A stretch of DNA of 64,000 bases from Desulfitobacterium metallireducens DSM 15288 (GCF_000231405.2 NZ_CP007032.1:496001-560000), one strand, 5' to 3'. Shown: positions 35,493 through 45,116, counted from the stretch's first letter. Numbers and translations: made by a program. The notes: a model not told the origin generated them from the sequence alone.

Positions 35493-37037
35493 ATGCAAAC
35501 GATTATAATGACTGATTTTCTAATCATTGGTAGCGGAATTGCGGGCTTGTCTGCAGCCTTAGGGGCATCCCCTTATGGAGAGGTAATGGTCATAGCGAAA
35601 GATCGGCCTGATATTTGTAATTCGACATTGGCTCAGGGCGGAATTGCAGCTGCTGTAGGAAAGAATGATTCTCCTGAAGAGCATACTCGCGACACTTTAA
35701 TAGCCGGTGCTGGTGCTTGCCAAGAAAAGACCGTTGAAATCTTAACGCAAGAAGCACCTCAAGTAATAGGTCGTCTAATTGAGCTAGGGACATGCTTTGA
35801 TCGAACAAATTCTGGTGAGCTAGCTTTAGGAAGAGAAGGGGCACACAGTCTGGCCCGAGTGATTCATCGTGGGGATGATACCGGCGCAGCAGTATGGGAA
35901 ACGCTGTTCCATAAAGTTCAAGAACAAAAGGTACAGTTTTTAGCGGAAACTCGGGCTGAGGCGCTTCTTGTTAAAGAAGGTCGTTGTTATGGGGCAATTG
36001 TGAGAAATATAGAAGGACTTCATCGAATTATCGCCCGAAGTGTTGTTCTCGCAACGGGAGGAATCGGAGAGCTTTATGGAAAAACGACAAATTCGCTTCT
36101 TAGTACGGGTGAAGGTTTGGCGCTAGCCTGGAAGGCTGGGGCAGTTTTAAGTGATCTTGAATTTGTTCAATTTCATCCGACCGCTTTGGCTTCAGAGGAT
36201 AATCCTCTTTTTCTCATTTCTGAAGCGGTTCGAGGTGAAGGAGCAGTACTCGTAACTGAAGAGCGTGAGCGTTTTATGATCCATTATCATCCCCGGGCTG
36301 ATTTAGCCCCCCGTGATGTAGTAACACGAGCTATCGTTGATGAACAACAAAAGGGGCATCGCGTTTATCTTGATGCTTCAGCTCTAGGCGATCATTTCGA
36401 ACATCGCTTCCCCAATATCTATGCTAAGGTTCAATCTTTAGGACTTGATCCAAGGAAGGACTTGATCCCGATTACTCCGGCAGCCCACTTTTTCATGGGG
36501 GGAATTCAGACGGACAGCTTTGGATGGACAAACATCAAAGGCTTATATGCTTGCGGGGAGTGTGCTTATACAGGCGTTCATGGAGCAAATCGCTTAGCGA
36601 GTAATTCCCTATTAGAGGGGTTGGTTTTTGGCAAGCGAGTAGCTCAGGCCTTGCATTCTCAAAGCGTAGATTCTGCTTTGCCTAGTATTGATTTCTCAGA
36701 ATTCAATTCAGCGATCAGGGAGACTCCCGAAAATATCAAGCCAATCGATTTGAAGGATCCGCGAGTTCAAGCGGTACAGAAACTAATGTGGTCTTCTGTG
36801 GGGATTATTCGTGAGGAAGCAGGAATGACGAAAGCTTATCAGGAGCTAAGTCAACTCGAAAATGAAGTGGAATTCAGTGAGGTTGAACTTAAGAATATGC
36901 TTCTTGTTGCGAAATTGATTACTTCGTCGGCGCTTCAACGTTTGGAAAGCCGAGGAAGTCATTATCGACTGGATTATCCTGAAGTTGATCCCGCTTGGCA
37001 ACCCAAACATTTGAGCTTAAGGAGGTATTCCGCATGA
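35493..37037 (+). CDS. nadB: L-aspartate oxidase
   Basis: 514 residues. FAD-binding start DFLIIGSGIAGLSAALGA (about 6-23), LAQGGIAAAVG (about 46), the substrate region REGAHSLARVIHRGDDTG (about 114) and C-terminal NRLASNSLLEGLVFGKRVA. It oxidises aspartate to iminoaspartate, the first step of de novo NAD synthesis; in anaerobes fumarate is a usual electron acceptor. First gene of nadB-nadC-nadA, whose start codons overlap the preceding stops. Confidence 0.95.
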   Translation: MQTIIMTDFLIIGSGIAGLSAALGASPYGEVMVIAKDRPDICNSTLAQGGIAAAVGKNDSPEEHTRDTLIAGAGACQEKTVEILTQEAPQVIGRLIELGTCFDRTNSGELALGREGAHSLARVIHRGDDTGAAVWETLFHKVQEQKVQFLAETRAEALLVKEGRCYGAIVRNIEGLHRIIARSVVLATGGIGELYGKTTNSLLSTGEGLALAWKAGAVLSDLEFVQFHPTALASEDNPLFLISEAVRGEGAVLVTEERERFMIHYHPRADLAPRDVVTRAIVDEQQKGHRVYLDASALGDHFEHRFPNIYAKVQSLGLDPRKDLIPITPAAHFFMGGIQTDSFGWTNIKGLYACGECAYTGVHGANRLASNSLLEGLVFGKRVAQALHSQSVDSALPSIDFSEFNSAIRETPENIKPIDLKDPRVQAVQKLMWSSVGIIREEAGMTKAYQELSQLENEVEFSEVELKNMLLVAKLITSSALQRLESRGSHYRLDYPEVDPAWQPKHLSLRRYSA

Positions 37038-37882
37038 ATCCCTTATACTATGAGGAGATCGTCAGACAGGCCCTAAGTGAAGATATTGGGTTCCAGGATC
37101 TGACGACAGAAGCGATTATTTCAGAAACGCATTGTTCAGTAGCCGAGATAACGGCAAAAGCTGAAGGAATTCTGGCAGGTCTGGATATTGCAAAACGTGC
37201 GTTTATGTTACTGGATGAGCAGATGAGCTTCCAAGCAAAAGTTCACGATGGTGAACGTGTTTTCCCAGGGCAAGTTGTAGCCGTGATAAAGGGGAGAACT
37301 CGTGCACTATTAGGTGGAGAACGAGTAGCTCTTAATTTACTGCAACGTTTATCAGGAATCGCGACGGAGACGAATCAAGCGGTTGAGTGTATTAAGAATT
37401 TTGACTGTCATATTATTGATACCCGTAAGACAATGCCAGGTTTAAGAGGGCTGGATAAGTATGCAGTGAAAATGGGGGGCGGATATAACCACCGTTTTGG
37501 ATTGTTTGATGCGATCCTCATTAAAGATAATCATATTGCAGCAGCGGGCGGAATTACAGAAGCGGTGAACTTAGTCCGTGAAAAGGTGGGACATATGGTT
37601 AAGGTTGAAGTCGAGACAGAAACTTTAGACCAGGTCGATGAAGCGCTCCGTACACCCGTGGATATCATCATGCTTGATAACATGTCCACAGAGCTAATGA
37701 AGCAAGCAGTGCAATGCATTGATAAGAAAGTTTTAACCGAAGCCTCAGGTGGGATTACCTTGGATTCCTTAGTTCAGGTCGCCTCAACAGGAGTAGATTT
37801 GATCTCTTTGGGTTGGTTAACCCATTCAGTAAAAGCTTTAGACTTGAGTCTGAATATTGTCGGGGAGAAAAGAGATGTTTAA
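37034..37882 (+). CDS. nadC: Nicotinate-nucleotide pyrophosphorylase (carboxylating)
   Basis: 282 residues. The quinolinate phosphoribosyltransferase core shows GERVALNLLQRLSGIAT, DTRKTMPGLRGLDKYAVKMG (about 137) and HRFGLFDAILIKDNH. It turns quinolinate and PRPP into nicotinate mononucleotide. ATG 37034 follows AAGGAGG and overlaps the nadB stop by 4 bases (ATGA); longer forms from 36995 lie inside nadB. Confidence 0.95.
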   Translation: MNPLYYEEIVRQALSEDIGFQDLTTEAIISETHCSVAEITAKAEGILAGLDIAKRAFMLLDEQMSFQAKVHDGERVFPGQVVAVIKGRTRALLGGERVALNLLQRLSGIATETNQAVECIKNFDCHIIDTRKTMPGLRGLDKYAVKMGGGYNHRFGLFDAILIKDNHIAAAGGITEAVNLVREKVGHMVKVEVETETLDQVDEALRTPVDIIMLDNMSTELMKQAVQCIDKKVLTEASGGITLDSLVQVASTGVDLISLGWLTHSVKALDLSLNIVGEKRDV

Positions 37883-38963
37883 AAGCCAGCAACCGATACC
37901 GGATCAATATATCTTAATGAGTGAGAAGGAACGTGATGAACGGATTTGTGCTATTAAAGCGAATCTGGGCTCAAAACTAGTTATTCTCGGTCACCATTAT
38001 CAACGAGATGATGTTATTCGATATGCTGATTACCGAGGAGATTCTTTAAAATTAGCGCAATTCGCGGCTCAAGAAAAAGATGCAGAGTATATCGTTTTCT
38101 GTGGTGTTCATTTCATGGCAGAAACGGCGGATATGTTGACGTCTTCCAAGCAGAAGATTATTTTGCCTGATCTGGGAGCAGGTTGCCCGATGGCTGAAAT
38201 GGCGGAACTCGAGGATGTAGAAGTGTGCTGGGAAATTCTTAAGGCGAAGTATACCCAAGAATTTATTCCAGTAACGTATGTTAATTCGAATGCTGAGGTC
38301 AAAGCGTTTTGCGGACGGAATGGGGGAATGACATGTACTTCTTCAAATGCCCCGAAGATTTTTGAACGATTAATGGGAGAAGGAAAAAGCATTCTATTTT
38401 TGCCCGATGAGCATCTCGGTCGTAACACGGGACTCCAATGGGGACTCCGTGACCAGGATATTCTTCTTTGGAATCGGGAAAATCCGGAGGAAGCTGAACT
38501 TCCTAAAGATGCTCCAAGACTGATTCTCTGGGATGGCTATTGTACTGTACATCAGAAGTTTGAACCTCAGCAGGTGGATGAAGTTCAAAAAAAATATCCG
38601 GGGATACAAGTTATGGTCCATCCAGAATGCAGCCATGCAGTGGTTAAAAAGGCGGATATCAGTGGTTCAACAGACTTTATTATTCGTCAAATTTCCGAAG
38701 CTCCGGCGGGAAGTGCCTGGGCGATTGGGACGGAGATCAATTTAGTGCATCGGTTAGCCCAAGAAAATCCAGATAAAAAGATTGTCAGTCTCAATGAAAA
38801 TACTTGCTTGTGTGTTATGATGAGCCGAATTAGCCAACCGCATCTTCTCTGGGCACTTGATAACCTTAAGGAAGGAAAGGTTGTTAATCAGATTACAGTG
38901 GATGATAAGATAGCTGCTGATGCAATAATGGCCTTGAATCGGATGCTAGCGCTGAGTAAATAG
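37875..38963 (+). CDS. nadA: Quinolinate synthase
   Basis: 362 residues. It condenses iminoaspartate with dihydroxyacetone phosphate to quinolinate using a 4Fe-4S cluster. Candidate cluster cysteines lie in FCGVHFMAETADML, HPECSHAVVKKAD and NENTCLCVMM, the positions known for the Bacillus-type long NadA; GRNGGMTCTSSNA is also present. ATG 37875 overlaps the end of nadC. The operon ends at a terminator (39001-39050). Confidence 0.95.
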   Translation: MFKSQQPIPDQYILMSEKERDERICAIKANLGSKLVILGHHYQRDDVIRYADYRGDSLKLAQFAAQEKDAEYIVFCGVHFMAETADMLTSSKQKIILPDLGAGCPMAEMAELEDVEVCWEILKAKYTQEFIPVTYVNSNAEVKAFCGRNGGMTCTSSNAPKIFERLMGEGKSILFLPDEHLGRNTGLQWGLRDQDILLWNRENPEEAELPKDAPRLILWDGYCTVHQKFEPQQVDEVQKKYPGIQVMVHPECSHAVVKKADISGSTDFIIRQISEAPAGSAWAIGTEINLVHRLAQENPDKKIVSLNENTCLCVMMSRISQPHLLWALDNLKEGKVVNQITVDDKIAADAIMALNRMLALSK

Positions 38964-39000
38964 GGATTGATCTCGGTAAATTTAACCTCAATTAAATGTA

Positions 39001-39050
39001 AATGCCAGTAACTCTTTCGCAGAAAGACTATAGAGTTACTGGCATTTGAT
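39001..39050. terminator. Terminator of the nadBCA operon
   Basis: Perfect 15-bp stem AATGCCAGTAACTCT with a 16-base loop, followed by TGATT. Confidence 0.8.
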
Positions 39051-39118
39051 TATAGACGAAAGGAGCTCTAATCATTTACAATGGACTGAGTTATCAATAT
39101 TCGGGCGGGGGAATATCA

Positions 39119-40291
39119 GTGAGTATAATTAACGCAAGTGAACTGCTTGAGGGCCTGTCCTTGGCCTTAGATGTCGCAGAAAACAAAACTTTTGAGCATG
39201 CGCAGCGGACAGCTTATATTGCGTTGTGCATTGCAAAAGAATTAAATCTTTCGGAAGAAGAACTTCAAGATATTTTTGCGGCCAGTCTCTTACATGATAT
39301 TGGGATGACGACCTCTTTAGCAGATTCACACCAAGATATTTCCCTTTTGGTAAAGCACTGTCAGACGGGTGCTCAAATGGTTAAACTCTTGCCTTTGCCG
39401 GTCAATGTTGCAGAATATATTAGATGGCATCATGCAAATTGGGATGGAAGTGGTCTCTTCGAACTAGCGGGTTCTTCTATTCCTCTAGGTGCTCAAATAA
39501 TCTATCTAGCCGATCAATCCGATGTTCTTCTCCAGGAACTGGGTTCAATCTACAATGATCGATCGGGGATTCAAAATGCTCTGCAGAAAAGGTCAGGTAT
39601 CCACTTTAACCCTTTGCTTGTTGAAGCGTTACTTTCTATTCAGAGCAAAGAAATATTTTGGCTGGATTACAGCTCCACTTACTTGCCAGAAATACTGCGG
39701 ACGATTCGCCCTAATATCAATTGGGCCATTTGCCCTGATCACTTAGAGCTAATCGCTGAGGTTTTTGCAGGGATTATTGATAACAAATCACCCTTTACTT
39801 ATGAACATTCTCAAGGGGTCACTCAGGTGGCGGTGCGCTTGGGTGAATATTTTAAGCTGGATCAGAGGACACTGAAAACCCTTAAAATTAGTGCTTTACT
39901 CCATGATCTCGGTAAGTTAACGATTCCCAATAGTATATTAGATAAACCCGGGAAGCTAACACCATTGGAATATCAAAGAATAAAAAGTCATGCCTATTAT
40001 ACCAAGCTTATTTTGGCAAAGATTAAAGGCTTAGAAACGATTCGTGATTGGGCAGGTAATCATCATGAAACTTTAGATGGAAAAGGTTATCCGGAAGGGA
40101 TTCCCGGAGAACGGTTAAGTCTGCCTGAACGAATTATCGCTTTAAGTGATGTCTATCAGGCACTTACGGAGAAGCGTCCGTACAGACAACCCCTTCCACA
40201 GTTAAAAGCAATGGAGATTATTCAGGGCCTCGTCAATGAGCACAAGCTTTGTCCTGAAGTCTTTGCTAGTTTTTCAAAAGTCCTAAGTTAA
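39119..40291 (+). CDS. Double HD-domain protein with HD-GYP c-di-GMP phosphodiesterase module
   Basis: 390 residues. The first HD domain has EHAQRTAYIAL and LLHDIGMTTSL (HD about 57-58) with a WHHANWDGSG loop. The second is a full HD-GYP: EHSQGVTQVAV, LLHDLGKLTIP (HD about 261-262) and NHHETLDGKGYPEGIPGERL. HD-GYP enzymes hydrolyse c-di-GMP. No membrane segment or sensor domain is present. Start GTG 39119 with GGCGGGGGA upstream. It precedes the nitrogen block but has no shared leader with it. Confidence 0.88.
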   Translation: MSIINASELLEGLSLALDVAENKTFEHAQRTAYIALCIAKELNLSEEELQDIFAASLLHDIGMTTSLADSHQDISLLVKHCQTGAQMVKLLPLPVNVAEYIRWHHANWDGSGLFELAGSSIPLGAQIIYLADQSDVLLQELGSIYNDRSGIQNALQKRSGIHFNPLLVEALLSIQSKEIFWLDYSSTYLPEILRTIRPNINWAICPDHLELIAEVFAGIIDNKSPFTYEHSQGVTQVAVRLGEYFKLDQRTLKTLKISALLHDLGKLTIPNSILDKPGKLTPLEYQRIKSHAYYTKLILAKIKGLETIRDWAGNHHETLDGKGYPEGIPGERLSLPERIIALSDVYQALTEKRPYRQPLPQLKAMEIIQGLVNEHKLCPEVFASFSKVLS

Positions 40292-40304
40292 TCAATTGGC
40301 GAAT

Positions 40305-40359
40305 GTATACAATATTTAGCACATGATTGGGTTGTATTTAAAGCTTCTCCAAGTATAAT
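40305..40359 (+). promoter_or_regulatory. GTATAC-type promoter, MCP-Cache gene
   Basis: GTATACAATATTT (from 40305) precedes TATAAT (40354-40359) by 49 bases; no consensus -35 is present, so an activator is likely. The same arrangement occurs at 41500, 49253 and 51567. Confidence 0.5.
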
Positions 40360-40399
40360 TATTAGAAGATCGATACAGTTTGCAATCCATTGAGAAGCA

Positions 40400-40440
40400 A
40401 AGGCGCTTCAGGAGGTAAAACTCTTGGGGTGCCTTTTTGT
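40400..40440 (+). terminator. Leader terminator with GCAAAGGCGC box, MCP-Cache gene
   Basis: A 15-bp GU-containing stem AAGGCGCTTCAGGAG/CTCTTGGGGTGCCTT with loop GTAAAA and T-tract. It begins within GCAAAGGCGC (40397-40406), 40 bases after the -10 box, before any gene, so it is an attenuator. Confidence 0.7.
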
Positions 40441-40478
40441 CTTTTTTCAATCAAGAACTAGGGGGGGAATCAGAAATC

Positions 40479-41486
40479 ATGTCGAATCAGAATCAACTCG
40501 AGCTCGATGCGTCATTTTTAATGATTGAGCTTAAAGAGGCTAATCAAAAGATGGGAACGGTTATCCATTCTATTCAGGAAATCGCTAAGCATACGAACTT
40601 ATTATCTCTCAATTCTGCGATTGAAGCGGCAAGGGCAGGGGAGGCTGGTCGAGGCTTCAGCGTTGTGGCCGATGAAATTAAAAAATTGGCAACCCGTAGT
40701 TTAGCCTCTACAAAGGAAAGTACACAAATTGTAGAAAATATCCAGTCTAAAGCTAATGAAATTATGGCTGTGCGTACCGCAGATGTAGCTTACGATACGA
40801 TTGATAAGATTGACCGTAATCTTTTTGAACGTAACTGTGATGCTCAGGCCTGGGCGAGCTTCGATAAAGTGAAAAGTTGTTTCAGTTCAACTGATCCTAA
40901 GCGGATTACGGTAGCCAATGATCTTTTAAAGATACTAGTGGATATTTATGAAGTCTATATGGATCTGTTTGTGCTCGATACTGAAGGAAATATTGCCGCT
41001 GCAGGGGTCCATCGTGAACTCATTGGCAAAAGCATGGCTAATCGAGAGTGGTTTCAAGAGGCAAAAGCAGTAAACGCAATCTCCGTAAGTGATTTATATT
41101 TATCTTCAATTGATAATCTCTATACGGTCGCATATACTTGTCCCATTTATAGTGATGAGGGTGGGATACTCGGGTATTTCTCAACCCGTTTTAATTGGAA
41201 GTTCATTTACGATATTATTGATTCAGCCCGAATTGGGAAAAACGGAGATATTTGGATTATCAATAAAGAAGGCTATATTATTGCTAGCCGAAATCGTAAA
41301 GGAATTCTCCAGGAGAATCTAAAGCATTTAGAAGCGGCTCAACGCGCCATAAATGGTGAGACGTATGGAGATTTTTTAGAAAATGATGCCAGCGGAAATT
41401 CTATAATATATGGATACGCACATACCAGAGGATATAATGCATACAAAGGGAAGAACTGGTCAGCGATTATCCGTGAGACGCTATAA
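40479..41486 (+). CDS. Soluble MCP signalling domain fused to C-terminal Cache sensor
   Basis: About 335 residues with no membrane segment. The first 95 residues carry a chemoreceptor tip: [20 protein letters not shown] then [18 protein letters not shown], the CheA/CheW-contact hairpin. The remainder (about 100-330) reads as a Cache/PAS-like sensor ([54 protein letters not shown]). Order is reversed relative to normal chemoreceptors, whose Cache domain is outside and N-terminal. ATG 40479 follows AGGGGGGGAA. It is preceded by the attenuator leader shared with hutP and amt genes, so it may sense amino acids in the cytoplasm. Confidence 0.75.
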   Translation: MSNQNQLELDASFLMIELKEANQKMGTVIHSIQEIAKHTNLLSLNSAIEAARAGEAGRGFSVVADEIKKLATRSLASTKESTQIVENIQSKANEIMAVRTADVAYDTIDKIDRNLFERNCDAQAWASFDKVKSCFSSTDPKRITVANDLLKILVDIYEVYMDLFVLDTEGNIAAAGVHRELIGKSMANREWFQEAKAVNAISVSDLYLSSIDNLYTVAYTCPIYSDEGGILGYFSTRFNWKFIYDIIDSARIGKNGDIWIINKEGYIIASRNRKGILQENLKHLEAAQRAINGETYGDFLENDASGNSIIYGYAHTRGYNAYKGKNWSAIIRETL

Positions 41487-41499
41487 TTGGAGTATTGAA

Positions 41500-41556
41500 G
41501 TATACATTGTTTTTTCCTAAAACGTCTAGACAATCGCTCGGAATATAGAGTAGAAT
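41500..41556 (+). promoter_or_regulatory. GTATAC-type promoter, hutP-like gene
   Basis: GTATACATTGTTTT (from 41500), TAGACA at 41527-41532 and TAGAAT at 41551-41556. Distances match the other three members of the set. Confidence 0.5.
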
Positions 41557-41576
41557 GAAACATCATTAGGCAATGG

Positions 41577-41626
41577 CGCCGTACAACCCCTGGGTTTCCA
41601 GGGAATTGTACGGCGTTTTATTTTTA
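41577..41626 (+). terminator. Leader terminator with GCAATGGCGC box, hutP-like gene
   Basis: Stem CGCCGTACAA/TTGTACGGCG continuing to CCCTGG/CCAGGG, loop GTTT, then T-tract. GCAATGGCGC (41570-41579) overlaps its base. Only some 15-20 leader bases precede it, so the hutP-like gene is itself attenuated. Confidence 0.75.
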
Positions 41627-41640
41627 AGGGGGCTTTATTT

Positions 41641-42081
41641 ATGAAAGAACGTAGTGATAATTATGGGGTTAGGCCTTCTTTGGAACGAGAGGCACTCTTC
41701 CTTGTTTTAACAGATACTCGAGAAAAAGAAAATGAGGTAAAACAGAAGCTTATAGCTGAGAATCTAAATTGTGCAGTTACTGAAATTGGAGGGACGGTAG
41801 CAACACTTCAGCCTACAGGAAAACTCACTCATTCCGTTATCTCGGCTGCCCTGAATACGGGAGTGATCAAAAAAGACCCCAAAGCAATTCATGCAGTAGT
41901 CCATGCAACGCTTGAAGCCACTAATAGCATTTTCGTGCATACCAATAGCAATGCCAGTTTTGCCCTAAAGATTGCGATGGTGACTGATAATGATTGGATT
42001 GCAATAGCCATATTTGGGCGTACTTCTGTAAATATTCTTTCTGAACATTGTCGGGTGGGGCTAGGGTACATGCATTTGTGA
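41641..42081 (+). CDS. hutP: HutP-family RNA-binding antiterminator
   Basis: 146 residues, about the length of B. subtilis HutP (148-151). Matching features are IHAVVHATLEATNS with H84, H88 and E92 (HutP H-A-x-x-H-A-T-x-E, which binds L-histidine and Mg), DWIAIAIFGRT (118-128; HutP DWIAVSLYGT) and a C-terminal GLGYMHL with H145. HutP hexamers, when bound to histidine, grip NAG-repeat RNA and destabilise a terminator in the hut leader. No hut catabolic genes are near; the neighbours are an amino-acid importer, Amt and PII genes. The N-terminus differs from the Bacillus protein. Ligand (histidine or another amino acid) is open. AAGGGGGC precedes the ATG. Confidence 0.82.
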   Translation: MKERSDNYGVRPSLEREALFLVLTDTREKENEVKQKLIAENLNCAVTEIGGTVATLQPTGKLTHSVISAALNTGVIKKDPKAIHAVVHATLEATNSIFVHTNSNASFALKIAMVTDNDWIAIAIFGRTSVNILSEHCRVGLGYMHL

Positions 42082-42190
42082 GTATACAGTATTCTTTAGT
42101 AGAATGGCTTGCTGTGTTATAGCGTAAATGCTAGATTTAAGCTACTATACTTTAATTTACGTTTATAAGAGGCTAGTAGGAGGAAAGACC
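42082..42190 (+). promoter_or_regulatory. GTATAC element and NAG-rich leader before amino-acid importer
   Basis: GTATACAGTATTC at 42082-42094 belongs to the same element family. Possible -10 boxes are TAGATT (42133, distance 51) or TATACT (42146). The short leader is rich in TAG/AAG triplets (CTAGATTTAAG, AAGAGGCTAGTAGGAGG) but has no terminator hairpin. Confidence 0.4.
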
Positions 42191-42191
42191 A

Positions 42192-42917
42192 GTGATTGAA
42201 CTCGAAGGGTTGCATAAACATTTTGGCTCATTACATGTACTAAAAGGGATCGATCTTAAGGTCGGATCGGGAGAAAAGTTAGTGGTGATCGGTCCCAGTG
42301 GTTCAGGTAAGAGTACCCTTATACGCTGTATGAATCTATTAGAAAAGCCTAGCTCAGGCAAGGTTACAGTTGATGGGGTGGAAATCACGGCTCATAAAGC
42401 TCCGATTGCTAAAATCCGTCAATCTGTGGCTATGGTTTTTCAACAATTTAATCTCTATCCACATAAAACGGTTTTAGAAAATCTTACTCTTGCCCCTACT
42501 TTAATTAAAAAAATTCCTAAAGATGAGGCAGAAGAGTCTGGATTGGCCTTTTTGGATCGAGTCGGCTTAAAGCAAAAGGCAGACGCTTATCCATCTCAGC
42601 TTTCTGGTGGACAGCAGCAACGGGTCGCAATCGCGAGAGCATTGAATATGCGGCCAAAAATTATGCTCTTTGATGAACCTACCTCTGCTTTGGATCCAGA
42701 AATGATCCAAGAGGTCTTGGACGTCATGGTTGATTTAGCTCATGAAGGAATCACCATGGTTGTGGTTACCCATGAAATGGGATTTGCCCGGCAAGTTGCT
42801 GACCGCGTGGTGTTCATGGATGATGGACAAATCTTAGAACAGGGGACCCCAGAACATTTCTTTGCAAATCCAACGCATGAACGGACTAAACAATTTTTAA
42901 GCCGGATTATTCGTTAG
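42192..42917 (+). CDS. glnQ: Polar amino-acid ABC importer ATPase (GlnQ type)
   Basis: 241 residues. Walker A GPSGSGKS (about 35), Q-loop FQQFNLY, signature LSGGQQQR (about 137), Walker [13 protein letters not shown] and [11 protein letters not shown] 42192 follows AGGAGGAAAG. First gene of a four-gene importer (ATPase, binding protein, two permeases) directly downstream of the HutP-like gene, which may control it. Substrate is probably glutamine, glutamate or aspartate by family resemblance. Confidence 0.9.
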   Translation: MIELEGLHKHFGSLHVLKGIDLKVGSGEKLVVIGPSGSGKSTLIRCMNLLEKPSSGKVTVDGVEITAHKAPIAKIRQSVAMVFQQFNLYPHKTVLENLTLAPTLIKKIPKDEAEESGLAFLDRVGLKQKADAYPSQLSGGQQQRVAIARALNMRPKIMLFDEPTSALDPEMIQEVLDVMVDLAHEGITMVVVTHEMGFARQVADRVVFMDDGQILEQGTPEHFFANPTHERTKQFLSRIIR

Positions 42918-42952
42918 ACCCAATTAGAAGAAAGAATAAAGGAGGTTTTTTT

Positions 42953-43771
42953 ATGAAGAAGTTTGGAGTTTTAATGATGAGTGCTTTGTTGGTTGGAAGC
43001 CTGTTAGCAGGGTGTGGTTCGAATACTGCAACCCCTTCAGGATCAAGCAGTGCTGATTCCGGGGTTTCATCTGATGTCAAAGCGATCAAGGATAGCGGTG
43101 TATTAAAGGTTGGGGTTAAAGTTGATGTACCTAAGTTTGGCTATAAAGATCCCAAAACGAGCAAAATTGAGGGGTTTGAAATCGATCTAGCCCATGAAAT
43201 GGCTAAGAAAATTGTTGGAGATCCAGAAAAAGTTGAGTTTACGGCAGTTACGGCAAAAACGCGGGGTCCGCTCCTCGATAATGGTAACGTGAATATGGAT
43301 ATCTCGACATTTACGATTACGGAAGAACGTAAAAATAGCTACAACTTCAGTGACCCCTACTATACAGACGGTGTAGGCTTACTCGTTAAAAAGGCTTCTG
43401 GGGCCCAAGGGTTGAAAGATCTAGACGGAAAGAAAATTGGGGTGGCTCAGAGCTCAACTAGTAAAAAGGCAGTTCAAGAAGAGGCTGATAAATTAGGAAT
43501 TAAAATTACGTTCCAAGAATTTGCAACTTATCCGGAAATTAAAGCCGCTTTAGATTCAGGACGGGTAGATGCGTTCTCCGTTGACCGCTCGATTCTCTTT
43601 GGTTACCTGGATGATTCTACAGCTCTGTTACCTGATAAGTTTAGCCCCCAAGAATATGGTATTGCGACTAAAAAGGGCAATGATGGACTAGCAAAGATTG
43701 TAAATGATACAGTGGGTGAGCTCAAAAAATCCGGTGATATTGATAAACTTATTAAGAAGTGGGGTCTGTAA
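42953..43771 (+). CDS. Polar amino-acid-binding lipoprotein
   Basis: 272 residues. Signal peptide with lipobox LAGC (Cys21), Ser-rich tether, then a family 3 binding domain: VGVKVDVPKFGYKDP, IEGFEIDLAHEMAKKI and NMDISTFTITEERKNSYNFS. The resemblance is to glutamate/aspartate/glutamine receptors such as PEB1a and GlnH. It delivers ligand to the two permeases encoded next. AAAGGAGG precedes ATG 42953. Confidence 0.88.
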   Translation: MKKFGVLMMSALLVGSLLAGCGSNTATPSGSSSADSGVSSDVKAIKDSGVLKVGVKVDVPKFGYKDPKTSKIEGFEIDLAHEMAKKIVGDPEKVEFTAVTAKTRGPLLDNGNVNMDISTFTITEERKNSYNFSDPYYTDGVGLLVKKASGAQGLKDLDGKKIGVAQSSTSKKAVQEEADKLGIKITFQEFATYPEIKAALDSGRVDAFSVDRSILFGYLDDSTALLPDKFSPQEYGIATKKGNDGLAKIVNDTVGELKKSGDIDKLIKKWGL

Positions 43772-43773
43772 AC

Positions 43774-44445
43774 GTGGTTGGACCATTTGCCTGGTTTAAA
43801 TGGCAAGCACTCTTCCAAGATTGGCGTATTTTTGCAGAGGGATTTGGCAATACCCTATTAGCCTCTGTCCTAGCACTCGCTCTAGCTTTGGTTTTAGGCA
43901 TCGTGTTTGGGGTGTTGGGAACGACGCATAATAAGATTTTCAAGGCCGTAAACCGTGTGTACGTTGAATTTATTCAAAATACTCCTCTGGTCATTCAAGT
44001 CTTCTTTGTCTATAACGGATTACCGCATTTGGGAATTATGCTTCCGGTTTTAACGGTCGGGGTATTGGGTGTAGGAATCTATCATGGAGCCTATATTGCG
44101 GAAGTAGTAAGAGCCGGCATTGAATCGATTCATCGTGGGCAGATGGAAGCCGCTTTATCCCAAGGGTTTTCTTTTTGGGAAGCGATGCGGTATATCATTT
44201 TACCTCAGGCTGCTCAGGTCGTTTTACCTCCTCTCACGAATCAAGCTGTGAGTTTGATTAAGAATACCTCCGTCCTAGCCATGGTTGCTGGAGGAGAATT
44301 GATGTATCATGCAGATTCATGGTCTGCGGATAACCTTTATTATGGTCCAGCTTATGTGACGGTAGGATTGCTTTATCTTGCCTTATGCTTCCCCTTAGCC
44401 CAATTTGCGCGACATCTGGAGCGTAAGACGGAGGTGTCGATGTAA
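43774..44445 (+). CDS. Polar amino-acid ABC importer permease 1
   Basis: About 223 residues, five spans, HisM/GlnP family: [40 protein letters not shown], and EAA loop [20 protein letters not shown] (about 128-147). GTG 43774 is preferred; the longer frame from 43759 overlaps the binding-protein stop. It overlaps the second permease start by 1 base (TAATG). The two permeases should form a heterodimer. Confidence 0.88.
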   Translation: MVGPFAWFKWQALFQDWRIFAEGFGNTLLASVLALALALVLGIVFGVLGTTHNKIFKAVNRVYVEFIQNTPLVIQVFFVYNGLPHLGIMLPVLTVGVLGVGIYHGAYIAEVVRAGIESIHRGQMEAALSQGFSFWEAMRYIILPQAAQVVLPPLTNQAVSLIKNTSVLAMVAGGELMYHADSWSADNLYYGPAYVTVGLLYLALCFPLAQFARHLERKTEVSM

Positions 44446-45092
44446 TGCAGGAAGTATTTCAGCCTTATGTCTTCCGCTTTTTAGGGCAAGGGTTAGTTAC
44501 GACGCTTTACCTAGCGTTCATGACGATTCTGTTTAGCTTTATTTTTGGGACAATCCTAGGTATTGCTCGTTATTCTCAAAAACCTATTATCTCTCAGATT
44601 GCTGCTGTCTATGTTGAGATCGTCCGTAACATTCCTTTGCTTTTGTTCATCTTAGTGATGCGCTTTGCGACAACCCTAAAGCCGCTAAATTCTGGAATAT
44701 TGGCGATGACGATTTTTACTTCAGCTATCATTGCCGAAATTGTACGGGGTGGTTTGAAATCAATCAGTAAGGGCCAGTGGGAAGCCGCTAAATCACAAGG
44801 GTTCTCGTATGTACAGACCTTGTTTCACATTGTCTTGCCCCAAGCGCTGAGTAAGATGATTCCTCCATTGGTTTCTCAGTTTATTACGGTAATTAAGGAT
44901 ACTTCTTTTGTCTGGGCTGTAGGCGTAGAGGAGCTGACAGGGAAAGGTTTAATCATTATGGGACAGTTCGGATCAACCGCACAAGTGTTTACCCTGTTCG
45001 GAATGATTGCCTTAACTTACTTTGTCATAAACTATGTGTTATCTGTTTTCGCACGAAATCAACAGCGTAAGGCTATCTATCAGAGTTACTAA
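44445..45092 (+). CDS. Polar amino-acid ABC importer permease 2
   Basis: 215 residues, HisM/GlnP family: [37 protein letters not shown] and EAA loop [20 protein letters not shown] (about 107-126). Partner of the preceding permease. The operon ends at a strong hairpin (45117-45157). Confidence 0.9.
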   Translation: MQEVFQPYVFRFLGQGLVTTLYLAFMTILFSFIFGTILGIARYSQKPIISQIAAVYVEIVRNIPLLLFILVMRFATTLKPLNSGILAMTIFTSAIIAEIVRGGLKSISKGQWEAAKSQGFSYVQTLFHIVLPQALSKMIPPLVSQFITVIKDTSFVWAVGVEELTGKGLIIMGQFGSTAQVFTLFGMIALTYFVINYVLSVFARNQQRKAIYQSY

Positions 45093-45116
45093 CTATTGAT
45101 TAATGATTTAATGCTA

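Noticed and set aside
36995-37033. Earlier start of nadC
   Set aside because: The AAGGAGG box is directly before ATG 37034 and the earlier codons lie within nadB.
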